Source: Isotricha intestinalis (lineage: Eukaryota; Ciliophora; Litostomatea; Vestibuliferida; Isotrichidae). From it: a stretch of DNA of 64,000 nucleotides. Shown piece after piece: positions 49,089-59,900 of this stretch (the stretch's first letter is position 1; each line of letters begins with the position of its first letter). The position numbers and the translations under genes are program-made. The stretch lies in the NCBI GenBank assembly GCA_023807065.1, contig JAJJLU010000352.1, positions 1-64,000 of the forward strand, given 5' to 3'. A model generated the notes under the pieces. It had not been told where the DNA came from. It saw only the letters and a program-made list of their open reading frames with translations, and did no database searches.

Positions 49089-50426
49089 ATGGAAAAATCA
49101 ATAAATGTAATAGAGAATTTGATGACAAACGTTGAATCATCATTTATAAATGAAAGGGAAGAAGAAGAAGAAAAAGAAGAAGATAAAGATGAAATAGATA
49201 TTTTAAAAGAAAAGGGATATGATGAAAAAATGGTAAAAAAAGTATATATTTTTTTAAAACCTATTAATCAAGACAAAGCAGAAAAATATATGTCAAAAAA
49301 AGATGGTTTATATCAACATAACTTTTTTCCTTATTCTTTTAAAAAAAATGATAAATGTTTAATTTGTGACGGGAAAGAAGAAGAACACATTGAAGGTAAA
49401 AAAAGAATAAAATTTAAATTGAAATCAAAAAGTAATAAATCAGAAAAGGGTTTAATAAAACTTTTACCTCCAAAAGAAAACACTGAAGACCCAAAAATTT
49501 GTGAATTATGCGGTGAACACTTTAATGATGATGAATTTTTTCAAACAAAAATTCCATGTGGACATTTTTTTTGTACTCAATGTTGGATGGAATATTTAAA
49601 TGAGAAATTATCAGAATCAAAAATAGAAAAAATAAAATGTATGGCTCATAAATGTAGCTTTGAATTATTAGAAGATTTCATAAAAAATATAATAAAAACT
49701 GATAAAAGTTTAGAGAGAAAGTTTCCAAATTATCAAAAGAGAATTAATATATTAAAGGATCCAAACAATAAATTATGTCCTTATCCAAATTGTTCCTCAT
49801 ATGGAAAATTAAGGAATGATAATGATAAATATATAAAATGTGAATTGGGTCATAAATTTTGTTATAATTGTTTGAAACCATGGCATGGAAAAGAAGAATG
49901 TTCTTATTCAAAAGAAAATGATTTGAATATATGGAAACAACACAATATAATCAAACAATGTCCCAAATGTAAAATATACATTGAAAAAAATTCAGGTAGT
50001 AATGAAATGAGTTGTACACAATGTGATTATAATTGGTGTTGGATTTGTAGAAGTAAATGTGGACCATATCATTATTCTTTTGGAGGTTCCTGTGCTGGGT
50101 TAGAATATTCTAATAATGAACTTATACAGAACAATTGTGTTATACTTTATTGTTATAAATATTTTGTTATGTTGTTAAGCTTAATTTTATCTTCTATTTT
50201 TTGGATTGCATTATCTTATTCATATTGGATTTTTTCAAAATTGGAGGATTATCTTATCATTTCTATTGATTCTGGTCTTATTGGGTTTTTGTTTTTCTTT
50301 CCTTCTTTTTGTTGTTATACTATTTTTGGAATTGAGATTTTTTCTTTTATTATTATTCCTTGTCTTTTTTACCTGAATTTATTTGAAATTATCCTTGAGA
50401 AATATTTGGATTTTATGGGATTGTAG
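49089..50426 (+). CDS. RBR-family protein with membrane tail and a Ser at the catalytic Cys position
   Basis: 445 residues from ATG 49089. An in-frame ATG at 49029 would add 20 hydrophobic residues that look like translated leader. RING1 is CELC...CGHFFCTQC...CMAHKC. The IBR is CPYPNC...CELGHKFCYNC. RING2 is CPKC, then IEKNSGSNEMSC, then CDYNWCWIC. In active RBR ligases RING2 reads IEK..GCNHM.C, and the Cys forms the ubiquitin thioester. Here it is Ser (residue 304), and the following His is Glu. The other zinc ligands are intact, so the fold should persist while transferase chemistry is lost. Two or three transmembrane helices end the protein (about 350-430). TAG stop. Confidence 0.85.
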   Translation: MEKSINVIENLMTNVESSFINEREEEEEKEEDKDEIDILKEKGYDEKMVKKVYIFLKPINQDKAEKYMSKKDGLYQHNFFPYSFKKNDKCLICDGKEEEHIEGKKRIKFKLKSKSNKSEKGLIKLLPPKENTEDPKICELCGEHFNDDEFFQTKIPCGHFFCTQCWMEYLNEKLSESKIEKIKCMAHKCSFELLEDFIKNIIKTDKSLERKFPNYQKRINILKDPNNKLCPYPNCSSYGKLRNDNDKYIKCELGHKFCYNCLKPWHGKEECSYSKENDLNIWKQHNIIKQCPKCKIYIEKNSGSNEMSCTQCDYNWCWICRSKCGPYHYSFGGSCAGLEYSNNELIQNNCVILYCYKYFVMLLSLILSSIFWIALSYSYWIFSKLEDYLIISIDSGLIGFLFFFPSFCCYTIFGIEIFSFIIIPCLFYLNLFEIILEKYLDFMGL

Positions 50427-50620
50427 AGTATTTAAAATATGAGCTTTTTTATTTCTTTATTTTAAAATTTAGAATAATAATTTAAATTATAATATACCAT
50501 CAAAAAAAAATAATATCAAACACAAATTTATATTTTAATTTGATAAAATAATTACAAAAAAACAATTAAAAATCAAATAAAAATTATAATTAAAAAAATA
50601 TTAAAACAAGACAATTAAAA

Positions 50621-52894
50621 ATGACAGATACAGATTCAAAAGATAATATTCTTTTCCAGAAGCTTCGTAAATTAATAAACTTAATAGACCAGTTACGTGA
50701 TTGTGGAGTGAACGAATATATTAAACTACCTAGAATAGCATCTTTAGGAACTCAATCATCAGGAAAGTCATCAGTTCTTGAATCAATAGTAGGTTTAGAC
50801 TTCCTTCCAAGAGGAGATGGGGTGGTAACAAGACGTCCACTAGAATTACGTCTCTGTCATATTGAGTCAGGGGCACCATGGGCGACATTCGAGGAGAGAA
50901 AAGGAGTAAAATTTACAGATTTCATAAAAGTAAGAGAAACAATAGAAGAATTAACTGAAGAAATATGTAAAGAAGATAAAAATATTGTTGATAAACCAAT
51001 AGTATTAAATGTTTATTCACAAACTTGCCCTGATTTAACTTTAATTGATTTACCTGGAGTTACAAGAGTTCCTGTTGGTAAACAACCGAAAAATATTGAA
51101 GAAATTACTAAGAATATGGCAAGGAGATATTGTAGTGATCCTTTAACTATTATTCTTTGTGTTATTGCTGCTAATGCTGATATTGCAACTAGTGATGGAT
51201 TGAAAATGGCAAAGGAACTTGATGATAAAGGAAAGAGAACTTTAGGTGTTTTAACTAAATTAGATATTATGGATAAAGGAACTGATGCTAGGAAAGTTTT
51301 AATGAATCAAGAAATTCCTCTTAAATTAGGTTATGTTGCTGTGAAAAATAGAAGTAAACAAGATTTGGTTGATAAAATTCCTATGAAAGAAGCATTGAAG
51401 AAAGAAAAGGACTTTTTTAATAATCATCCTATTTATAAACATATGCAACAAGGTTTTTATGGAACTGATGTTTTAATAAACAAACTAACAAAAATATTAT
51501 TTAAAATAATACGTGAAAATTTACCAAATATAATAAAAAGTATAAATGAAAGTATACGTCGATGTGAAGAAGAATTAAATTTATTAGGAACACCAATGCC
51601 AACAGATGATGCAGGGAAAATAAGTTTATTATGGAATATGTTAAATGAATATTGTGAAATATTTACAAATGTACTTCGAGGGAAATATGATAGCAAAAGA
51701 GCATCATTTTTAAGAGATGAAGGAGGATATAAAATAAAAGCAATATTTAAAGGATTATTAGATGATTATATTGGTGATTATAGAGCCACTGAAGTTTATA
51801 CTGATCAAAATATTGATTATGCTTTACAAATTCATGAAGGTGATTCTATTCCTGGTTTTCCTTCTGTTGATGCTTTTTATTATTTACTTAAACCCAGATT
51901 GGAAATTATAAAAGAACCAATTAATGAATGTTTCACTAATGTTTATTCCTATTTAGAAGTATTAAGCACCAAAATATTAGAAAAAACTTTTTCTCGTTTT
52001 CCAAAAGTAATTGATGAAGTATCTGAATTTGTAAATCATTTCCTTATAGAAGAAAAAGATAGAGCTAAACATTTAATAGATTCATTAGTAGAAATGGATA
52101 TAAATTACTTATTCACAAATGATTATGAATATATGACAAATTTTGCTAATTTTAATCCAAATCAAAAACCAGGACAAAAAAATATAGCAAATCAAACTCA
52201 TGAAGAACCTATTCCTGTTGGAGGAAGACAGTTGTTAATTAGAGAAATTAGAAATAGAATTGAAGCTTATTTTAAATTAATTGTGAGAAATTTAAGAGAT
52301 GCTATTCCAAAAGCTATAGGTTATACTTTAATTACTTCTGTTCAAAAAGATATGAAAATGAAACTTTATGAAAAATTATATCGTGATAAAAGTTTAATTA
52401 AAGTTATTAGTGAATCTGAAGGAATTACTAAACAAAGAATTGAATTGAATAGACAAATTAAAGTTATGAGAGAAGCTCAGAAAGTTATTAAAAGAGATCC
52501 TGATTTAATGGCTGTTATGGAAATTAAAATTGATGATGAGGATATTATTAATAATTCTAATCAAAGATTTGGAGATTTTTCTAATAACGATAATAAAGAT
52601 AATGAAATGATAAGTAATAGAGATGTTGGCAATAATACTAATAATATGAATAATAATATGAATAATAATATGAACAAGAATATGAATAATAATATGAATA
52701 ATAATATGAATAATAATATGAACAAGACTATGAATAATACTATGAATAATAATATGAATAATAATATGAATTATAATATGAACAAGAATATGAATAATAC
52801 TATGAGTAAAACAAGCAACACAAATAGCAATATTCCAGCTTCTAAACCTAAGAATGCAAATTTTGGAAATTTATTTGGAACAGTGAAAAAATAA
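50621..52894 (+). CDS. Dynamin-family GTPase (dynamin/Drp1-like)
   Basis: 757 residues. GTPase motifs: G1 GTQSSGKSS (43-51), G2 VVTRRP, G3 DLPG, G4 TKLD. Middle domain and GTPase effector domain follow (GED-like region about 540-640, ending REAQKVIKRDPDLM). There is no PH or Pro-rich domain, so it is Drp1/plant-DRP-like and should self-assemble to constrict membranes of endosomes, mitochondrion-related organelles or vesicles. The C-terminus carries an unusual Met-Asn tetrapeptide array (about 676-728). The first 100 codons use more G/C-ending and CGT codons than other genes here, suggesting strong expression. Confidence 0.93.
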   Translation: MTDTDSKDNILFQKLRKLINLIDQLRDCGVNEYIKLPRIASLGTQSSGKSSVLESIVGLDFLPRGDGVVTRRPLELRLCHIESGAPWATFEERKGVKFTDFIKVRETIEELTEEICKEDKNIVDKPIVLNVYSQTCPDLTLIDLPGVTRVPVGKQPKNIEEITKNMARRYCSDPLTIILCVIAANADIATSDGLKMAKELDDKGKRTLGVLTKLDIMDKGTDARKVLMNQEIPLKLGYVAVKNRSKQDLVDKIPMKEALKKEKDFFNNHPIYKHMQQGFYGTDVLINKLTKILFKIIRENLPNIIKSINESIRRCEEELNLLGTPMPTDDAGKISLLWNMLNEYCEIFTNVLRGKYDSKRASFLRDEGGYKIKAIFKGLLDDYIGDYRATEVYTDQNIDYALQIHEGDSIPGFPSVDAFYYLLKPRLEIIKEPINECFTNVYSYLEVLSTKILEKTFSRFPKVIDEVSEFVNHFLIEEKDRAKHLIDSLVEMDINYLFTNDYEYMTNFANFNPNQKPGQKNIANQTHEEPIPVGGRQLLIREIRNRIEAYFKLIVRNLRDAIPKAIGYTLITSVQKDMKMKLYEKLYRDKSLIKVISESEGITKQRIELNRQIKVMREAQKVIKRDPDLMAVMEIKIDDEDIINNSNQRFGDFSNNDNKDNEMISNRDVGNNTNNMNNNMNNNMNKNMNNNMNNNMNNNMNKTMNNTMNNNMNNNMNYNMNKNMNNTMSKTSNTNSNIPASKPKNANFGNLFGTVKK
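52646..52804 (+). repeat. 12-bp tandem repeat encoding Met-Asn-Asn-Asn in dynamin
   Basis: ATGAATAATAAT-type units repeated about thirteen times with variants (AACAAG, ACTATG). They give (M-N-N-N) with periodic Lys/Thr. It lies in the disordered C-terminal tail after the GED and is expected to vary in length. Confidence 0.85.
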
Positions 52895-53673
52895 TTAATT
52901 TAGTTTAGATATTTAAAATATTATACAAAAATTAAATCATTCATTTCTCTTAAAAAAGAGAAAAATTTATAAAAACATAAATGATAAAAAATCTTTAAAA
53001 AAAACAATTGACAATAATTTAATTAATTTTATTATTTAAAATATATTTTTAATTTTTATATCTTAAATTTGTAACTTAAGCTTAAATAAGTATTGATTTT
53101 AAATATCATTTACATATAATCTTCACATCTTTTAGTCTCATTAATAATATATTGATTAATAATTTCTTTATTTTCACATGTTAAATTATCATTCATTAAA
53201 ATTCAATTGTTAGTTTATATATATTTTCTAGTGGGAAAATTCTACAAATCTATTTATTATGTTAATAATAATTTTCTATATTATGAAATTTGTATATTAT
53301 TAAACAGATGAATAAATTTTAATTTATTAAAATTAAATTTTGTTAAATAAAATATTTATGTATATATAAAATTTATTGTCTATTATTATTTGATTTTAAT
53401 ATTTCCTTTTTAACATTTATAATAATATTTTTGATTATTGATAAGTTATATGATCAAAATTCTTAGATTATAAGATAAATTAACATAAATTTAATTAAAA
53501 TATGTCCTTGAATATAATAATTTAAATATATCCTTTAAATTAATGATAATAAGTTTATAAATTATTTAGTGATTTCTTCCCTGATAATGAAATTATCAAA
53601 AAAAATAAATTTAAAATAATTAAAAATTGAAAATATAAAAATTTAAATTATTAATTAAATATATTTAAAAAAA
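52895..53673. other. Long intergenic region with a 28-codon minus-strand ORF
   Basis: About 780 bp. The only coding-like patch is 53110-53196 on the minus strand: MNDNLTCENKEIINQYIINE then TKRCEDYM and a stop. Its composition is unlike the surrounding A/T tracts and it has two Cys, but it is too short to judge. It may be a microprotein, an exon or a gene fragment. The remainder is A/T tracts and should contain the promoter of the gene at 53674. Confidence 0.35.
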
Positions 53674-56600
53674 ATGTTCGAGAACAATGACTTTACTCAA
53701 AACGAAGCATATATGTTAAAAAGATCAGATCCTCAATATGTATTTTCAACAATAACAAGAGGAATAAATTTGATTAACGACGGAGACAAACAAACAAAAA
53801 AAGTAACAATAACAGATTTACATAAATTTATCTGTATAGACCAACCAAGTATAAAACCAGAATTAATACAAGAAATATTAATATCATTTAACAAAAATTT
53901 AATTAGATATTCTTTATTTGAAGATATAGATAAAGTTCGTGAAAATTCATTAAAAATATTAATATATTTATTTGCAAATTGTACAAACATTGTAAAATTT
54001 TTTCCTTTTATTTTCAGTGCATTAGTAGATAAATTAGATTGTAATGATTTAGAAGGATATGGAAATTTACCAGAAGATATAAGACCAACTCCAAGTCAAA
54101 ATCCACATAAAATAATAAAGGTAAATGAACAAATAGAAGAAATAAGAATATTATATATTAAATTATTAGAAACTTTAATAGTAAATGAATCAGCAAATAA
54201 AGATGATTTTAGATTATTTGTTCAAGATATTGTTAATATTACAAGAACTTTATGTATGGATCCTGCTCCAAATGTTGTTTTAATTGCTTGTAATTTTACT
54301 GAGAAATTAGCTGAAAATTTTGGGCAGGAATTATTATATTATTTTAATAGTATTTTAAGTAGAGGTTTATTATATGCTTTATCACATAAGCAAGCTAAAT
54401 TAAGATTAGCTGCTTTAAATGCTATGAATAAATTAATGTTTTGTTCTCCTTTTAAAAAAAACGTGGAAATTATGGAACAATTAATTGGGTTTAGAGATCC
54501 TACTATTGTTCCCATTAAAGATTTCTATGAAGCTACTACAAAATTTAATTATTTAGCATTTTTATCACAGGATCAAAATTACAATGTTTTACATAGATTT
54601 TATGAAGTAATTTCAGGATGGATGATTAATTGTGATGATAGAAGTGATCATGAAAATAGATTAATACCTTATATAATAAGTGGTTTATTTGATAAAAATG
54701 AAGAAATAGCTTCTTTTGTTTTAGAAAAATTTGAAGAAATTGGTAAATTATATGAAAAAACAAATGAAAAAGATTATAGAGATATGAAACAATATGGACT
54801 TGATGAACCTTGGACTGAATATATAGATAAGAATAATATTAATAAATTATTCTATCCTTTTCCTTTATCTGGAAGACCTATTTTAGGTTGCAGAAAAATA
54901 GTTGCTAATTATTTAAGAAGATATATTAAGAATTTAACCAGTGAATTTGAAGGTATTGATACTGATATTAAATTAAAAGTTGCTAATTTATTATTATTTT
55001 CTATTGTTTTTGCTGAAGAAATGATTGTAGAATTTTTAGATGGAATTTTATTATTATTTATGAAAGATTTTTTAAAAAATTCAAATATTGAAATAGATAA
55101 TTTATTAAGAAATATTCCAGAGAATGTATTTAGGAAAAATAATGAGAAAGAAATAAATATAGTATTAATAAAAGCAGTAAAATTAATGGGAAGATTTTGT
55201 GATTATGATTCAATAACAAAAATATTATATTCCACAATTAAAGGAGATTTAAATGGAAATTATCAAGATATTCAAAGAGGTGCTTTAAACACTTTAAAAT
55301 ATGCTTTTATTGGTCATTGTAATTCTTCTTTTGATGGTTTTGGAATGTTTAAAAATAAATTTAAAGACTTTATTTCTGTGATTGGAAATGAAGAAAAAGT
55401 AAAAGAATTTATTGACTCAAAATCTTCTTATGATGTTTTAAATTTTTATTTTGATATTGTTAAATGTGTTAAAGATAATATTAAAAAATTTACTGAAGAA
55501 AATTTAAATGAATTTAAAAATGAATGTAATATTATTTTTAATAATATTCTTCATGCTTTAGGTTCCAGTGAATTTTTAACTAATAATAATGTTTATAAAT
55601 TTATAGAGAAAAATTTAAATGAATTAAATGATAATATGAAAATTATTTTAAATGATTCTGCTTATAATTTTTTCAATACACATTCTTTAGAAATTTTAAA
55701 ACAAATTGAAACTCATTTAGATAAAAATTTTATATCAATGCAAAATAAAAATTATAAAATTTTATATCTTTTTATTAAATGTCATAAATTATTTTTTGAG
55801 CATATTTCAGAAGAAAAAAATGAAGAAATTAGAAATGAAATAATAAACACAATATTTTCAATATATAATAAAATATTTTCTAATGAAGAAAATTTTACAG
55901 TTCATTCAAATGCATTATCATTAATAATTAATTTTCTTTCTTCTTTACCATCAAATTATAATTACACTCAATTAGAAAATTATCCTAAAATGTTAAATAG
56001 TATAATTTTACCTTATTCGAAAATAATTGGAGAAGAATTTAAATTTAAATTTGCAGATTTATTAAAAGATGAAAAAGAATTAGAAAAGAAAAAAAGGAGA
56101 AATCCAAAAACTTTAAAAACAGAATTAAGAAGAACTTTTTTATTATATATTAAAGGATTATTAAATTCAAATAATTTATTTAAAATAGACAAAGAAAATA
56201 TAGATAAAAATAGGAAAAATATAAATGTATTAATATCAATATTTAATAATAAAGAAACTTTAAAAAATTTTTATGAAGAATCAGAAAATATAAGAGATTT
56301 ATTTGGAGAAATATATAAATTATATTTAACAAAATATTTTGTAGTTAATAATAAAAATGAAGAAAAAATTGAAAATTTAAAGAAAATATGTAAAAATTTT
56401 GAAATATATTTCAAAGAAGAAATATATGATAATAATATAGAAATAAGGAAAAAAAGTATAGAAATATTAAATATATTATTAAATCAAATTCCAATGAGTC
56501 AATATTATAAACCAATGAAAGAAATGTTTGATTCAAGAAGTGAAGAAGCAAAAAATTTTCAATTAGAAATGTTAAAGGCAATGGCTTATATTGATGATGA

Positions 56601-56832
56601 AAAAAAATTAATTGAAAATTATTTTGATGAATTTAAAGATATTTTAAGTTCAATTATTAATGAAGCTTTAAATGAAAAAATGGCTTTTGGAAATTTATGT
56701 GATCGAACTATGCAATTAATTTTTGAAAGATTTCCTATTTTTCTTTTTAATGAAATTGCCAAAGCACAAAAAAAAGAACAAATAGCAAGAGTTGAATATT
56801 TTAATATTCAACTTAAGAAAGTTTTTAAGTAA
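53674..56832 (+). CDS. HEAT-repeat dynein axonemal assembly factor (DNAAF5/HEATR2-like)
   Basis: 1052 residues, helical throughout with HEAT-type repeats and no membrane segment. A segment around residues 390-440 (YPFPLSGRPILGCRKIVANY, LRRYIKNL, then KLKVANLLLFSIVFAEEMIV) resembles the GxRPxLGCR region of HEATR2/DNAAF5. That cytosolic factor is needed to preassemble axonemal dynein arms. The human protein is about 855 residues; this one is longer at the C-terminus. Identification is by recalled pattern and could instead be another HEAT-repeat scaffold. The ciliary gene set of the window is consistent with it. Confidence 0.65.
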   Translation: MFENNDFTQNEAYMLKRSDPQYVFSTITRGINLINDGDKQTKKVTITDLHKFICIDQPSIKPELIQEILISFNKNLIRYSLFEDIDKVRENSLKILIYLFANCTNIVKFFPFIFSALVDKLDCNDLEGYGNLPEDIRPTPSQNPHKIIKVNEQIEEIRILYIKLLETLIVNESANKDDFRLFVQDIVNITRTLCMDPAPNVVLIACNFTEKLAENFGQELLYYFNSILSRGLLYALSHKQAKLRLAALNAMNKLMFCSPFKKNVEIMEQLIGFRDPTIVPIKDFYEATTKFNYLAFLSQDQNYNVLHRFYEVISGWMINCDDRSDHENRLIPYIISGLFDKNEEIASFVLEKFEEIGKLYEKTNEKDYRDMKQYGLDEPWTEYIDKNNINKLFYPFPLSGRPILGCRKIVANYLRRYIKNLTSEFEGIDTDIKLKVANLLLFSIVFAEEMIVEFLDGILLLFMKDFLKNSNIEIDNLLRNIPENVFRKNNEKEINIVLIKAVKLMGRFCDYDSITKILYSTIKGDLNGNYQDIQRGALNTLKYAFIGHCNSSFDGFGMFKNKFKDFISVIGNEEKVKEFIDSKSSYDVLNFYFDIVKCVKDNIKKFTEENLNEFKNECNIIFNNILHALGSSEFLTNNNVYKFIEKNLNELNDNMKIILNDSAYNFFNTHSLEILKQIETHLDKNFISMQNKNYKILYLFIKCHKLFFEHISEEKNEEIRNEIINTIFSIYNKIFSNEENFTVHSNALSLIINFLSSLPSNYNYTQLENYPKMLNSIILPYSKIIGEEFKFKFADLLKDEKELEKKKRRNPKTLKTELRRTFLLYIKGLLNSNNLFKIDKENIDKNRKNINVLISIFNNKETLKNFYEESENIRDLFGEIYKLYLTKYFVVNNKNEEKIENLKKICKNFEIYFKEEIYDNNIEIRKKSIEILNILLNQIPMSQYYKPMKEMFDSRSEEAKNFQLEMLKAMAYIDDEKKLIENYFDEFKDILSSIINEALNEKMAFGNLCDRTMQLIFERFPIFLFNEIAKAQKKEQIARVEYFNIQLKKVFK

Positions 56833-56954
56833 ATATTTTTTTTATTTTATTTATTTCTTTTTTTTGAAATAAAAATATATTATAGTTTATTATTATAAAT
56901 ATTTTTTTTATCACATAAATAAGAAAAGGAAATATTTTGCATTTAATACATTAA

Positions 56955-59900
56955 TTATTGATTATGTGTTCTTTTTATTTTTACTGTTCTTCTTGGAATG
57001 TAAATTTCTTCTTCTTTATAATTTATTTTCACTTGTCTTGTATGAATTAAATTTTCTAAAGCATTTTTATTTAAATCTGAAAGAGAATGAACAAAATTAT
57101 CAACTAAATTTTTATCATAATTTTCTAAATTTTTCATTGTATTTGTGAAATATTGATAAATATCTGAATTTTTAATATTTTCATTATCATTTATTGTTTC
57201 ATCAACTAATTCTTTTTCATCTTCTAATTCAATATAATCAATAAAATCTGAATCTGAATTTTCGTCTTCCTCAACAAAATTACAATTTAATTCTTTTTTC
57301 ATTAAATTTTTATTTTCCGCAGTTTCTGATTTTTTCTGCTTAATAACTAATTCAAATAAAGAATTAATTAAATAATTTAATTTATTGTTTTTTCTTAATT
57401 CTTCAATACAAAAAGAATTATTCAAAATAGAACAAATTCCCAAAACTACACATTTACCTAAGGAAATAGAATATACTTCTTTTTTTAAAGCAATGACTTC
57501 TTGAATTAAATCTAATATTTTAAATAAATTATCTGAACTTGATAAAATATTATATGTGAAAACTGGGAAATAAATAAATGAAACATATAGAGTTGAAATA
57601 CTTATTAAATTTGAAAATAAATTTTCATCATCTTCTTCTTCTTCTTCTTCATCATTATCGGTTTTTTCATAAAAGGAAATAATTTTTTTTAAAAAATATT
57701 CTAACATTGAATTATCATTATTAAAACTATTATTTGCAATTACTCTAAATGAAATTAACATATAATTATTTTTAGTTTCTGTTAATTGTAAATCAATATT
57801 TAATTTTAAAATTTTTATAATTTCATTATTTAATTCATTTATCTCAACTCCACTTTTATTATTATTTATATATTTAAAATATGTTGAAATAAAATCATAA
57901 ACTGAATCATTAATCGAAGAATAATTATTACAAATAGATTCTAAATTTTGGAAAATTAAAACGGAAATTGGTAAAATCATTTTATTTGAATTCATTAAAT
58001 CATCAACCAAATTTATTATATCATCAACAAAATCAATTTTTTTTGGATTTTTAATATAATTCACAATTGGAGATATTAATTCTGAGAAACTTTCAATTTC
58101 ATTTAATTTAATTTTATTATCTCCATTTATAAAACTTCTTAAAATTTTGAAAGCAGAAGAAACAAAAGCACTTGAAAAATCATTATTTGGTTTTAAGAAT
58201 TCATTTTGTAATCTAAGAACTAAATTTCTTAAGCAATCAATTAATAAATTTCTATTTGAAATTTCTATATTTGAAAAAACTTCTTTTAAAAAATCAAAGA
58301 AAGGAATAATATCAACTTCATTAATTAACTTATTTATTTTATTTAAATTTTCATCTTTATTAATAACATCTGAAAGAAAAGGAATTGTTTTTAAATTTTC
58401 TTCTTCTTCTTCTTCATCAACATTAAATTTAGAAACTAAAGCATTTGAAGCACAAAAACCTAATCCTTCATTTTCTTTTGATTTTAATAGAGAATTCATT
58501 AGAAAATTAAATGTATTTTGATTGAATTCTTTTGTATTATTTTCTTTTATAAATTCGTCATAATAATATTGATAAATATTACATAATTTACATCTTATTA
58601 ATTCTGAATCTATGTTATTTAATTTTATTTGGTTTTGAATTATTAAATTTTGAAATGCCTTTCCACTTAATTGAGGAAGATTATCTTTGAAAATTAATAA
58701 TATTAAAAAGCAAAAATCAATTTTTGTTTCATCATCAAATTTATCTATAATAGTATTATTTTTATTTTCTAAATAAACTTTAAATTGAATATTATTTATA
58801 TTCTGAGAATCAGATAAAATAAATTGTAGCATTTGTAAAGTAAAACTTAAAATAAAACTTCTAATATCAATGATTTTTTCATATAATTTTTTAATCAAAA
58901 AGCAAGCAGCAGTTCTATAACTTTTTCTTTGAAATTCACAGAACATATCAGATATATTATTATAATAATTTTCACCTTCTATTTTCATATTATCTTTATC
59001 ATATTTATTAGTAGTAATTAAAGGGAAAACAATATTTAAAAGGAAATTAGGTAGAAAAGGAAAGAATTGACTTTTGAAAGGTTCTCTTATTAAAGCTCTT
59101 GTTAAAAAAGCAAAAAATTGATATATAATATTTTCTAAAGGATTATTTGCAGGATTATTATAAAAATAAATGGATTTAATTAATATTTCATATTTTGATT
59201 CATCATTTAATAAATCTGTTAATGATTTTATTATTATATCTATTATATTTGAACACGTTTTTATAAATTCTTGTGATTGAATTGCTTCATCTGCATTAGT
59301 TGATGTTTGAATTATTGTTGTATAAACTTGAAGGGCTTTTGCTTTCATAAAATTTATTTCATTATAATTTTTATCTTCTTTAAAATATATTATTTGATTT
59401 TGCTCTATTTCTTTATCTGGAATTTTAAATGAAAATAATTCACTTAATATACTATTATATTTTGATAGAAATTGAGAACAAATTAAATTTTTATTTTGAA
59501 TAAATTTTAATTTGAATAGAATTGAATAAAATATTTCACATATTCCTTTTAATAGTTCAAAATATTCATATGTTATAGTTTGAGAGTTTACAAAAATTTT
59601 TGTATTATCAAAAATTATATCTGATATAGGAAATAAATATTGATAAATAAAAGATTCTAAATTTTCTCCATTTATACATTTTCCTGATATTAATGTATTT
59701 AATAATGAAATTACTATATTTGATTTCATTATAATTTTTTCTGTTTTTTTCATTTCATTTATTAATAAATTTAAGAGATTTGTTAAATTTTGATTGTCAT
59801 TAAGAAATTCATTTGTTGAAATAATTTTATTTATAATATCATTTAAAATTTGACTTATTGAAGGATTAATTAAATGTTCTTGACCTGAATTAAACATAAC

